From Limanda limanda (Eukaryota; Chordata; Actinopteri; Pleuronectiformes; Pleuronectidae), in assembly GCF_963576545.1 (NCBI RefSeq), contig NC_083639.1:11005998-11069997 (forward strand): a stretch of 64,000 nt of DNA, read 5' to 3'. Position numbers and translations under genes: made by a program. The notes under the pieces were generated by a model that saw only the letters and a list, made by a program, of their open reading frames with translations, was not told the DNA's origin and ran no database searches. Position 1 is the stretch's first letter. Each line of letters opens with the position of its first letter. This document shows positions 1-64,000 of this stretch, piece by piece.

Positions 1-81
1 TCAATTTTTTTGTTTCGTTTTTCTTTAAAAGGCAAGAAGAGGGGTGTGTTTGGAATGGCATGATCCAGGCCGATTGACAGT

Positions 82-64000
<63,919 letters not shown>

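Overview
This window is vertebrate and almost certainly teleost. It has compact spliced exons with GT-AG introns, long (CA)n microsatellites, several hAT-type DNA transposon remnants, tRNA-derived SINEs and 5'-truncated LINEs typical of fish introns. Nearly the whole window is one gene on the minus strand, the low-density lipoprotein receptor-related protein 1 gene (lrp1). I could place 83 coding exons between 63029 (first exon inside the window) and the stop codon at 82-84. Their lengths sum to 12,797 nt, which is a 2-nt partial codon plus exactly 4,265 codons including the stop, so the reading frame closes across all 83 exons. Human LRP1 has 89 exons; counting back from the last one makes the first exon here exon 7. 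The signal peptide, the first two LDL-receptor class A (CR) repeats and the first EGF repeats therefore lie beyond base 64000. Exon numbers in this annotation are that inference. The species cannot be determined, nor can which teleost lrp1 ohnologue this is.

Layout in transcript order (high to low coordinates): beta-propeller 1 (58625-63029); EGF; propeller 2 (53597-57174); EGF; CR cluster II, 8 repeats (45133-52594); two EGFs; propeller 3 (41533-44327); EGF; propeller 4 (33107-39961); EGF; propeller 5 (31218-32659); EGF plus propeller 6 (24228-30847); EGF; CR cluster III, 10 repeats (16234-22930); EGFs; propeller 7 (13882-15866); EGF; CR cluster IV, 11 repeats (7880-13551); EGFs; propeller 8 with the furin site (4715-6389); six juxtamembrane EGF repeats (2654-4617); transmembrane exon (1555-1648); cytoplasmic tail with two NPxY motifs (82-543).

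A second gene is nested on the plus strand inside lrp1 intron 41: an intronless class A peptide-type GPCR of 338 residues (28825-29841) with its own AATAAA signal. It has unusual substitutions at two of the most conserved GPCR positions.

The most interesting unannotated item is a 51-nt phase 1-1 candidate cassette exon at 49155-49205, between exons 19 and 20. It encodes a second, calcium-competent C-terminal part of a CR repeat. Other signals: (TG)n or (CA)n tracts sit directly against lrp1 splice sites, including the acceptor of the transmembrane exon; four related hAT elements with a BED zinc finger all lie antisense to lrp1; several nested transposon insertions are readable from their target-site duplications; and one hAT element sits 13 nt from a splice donor.
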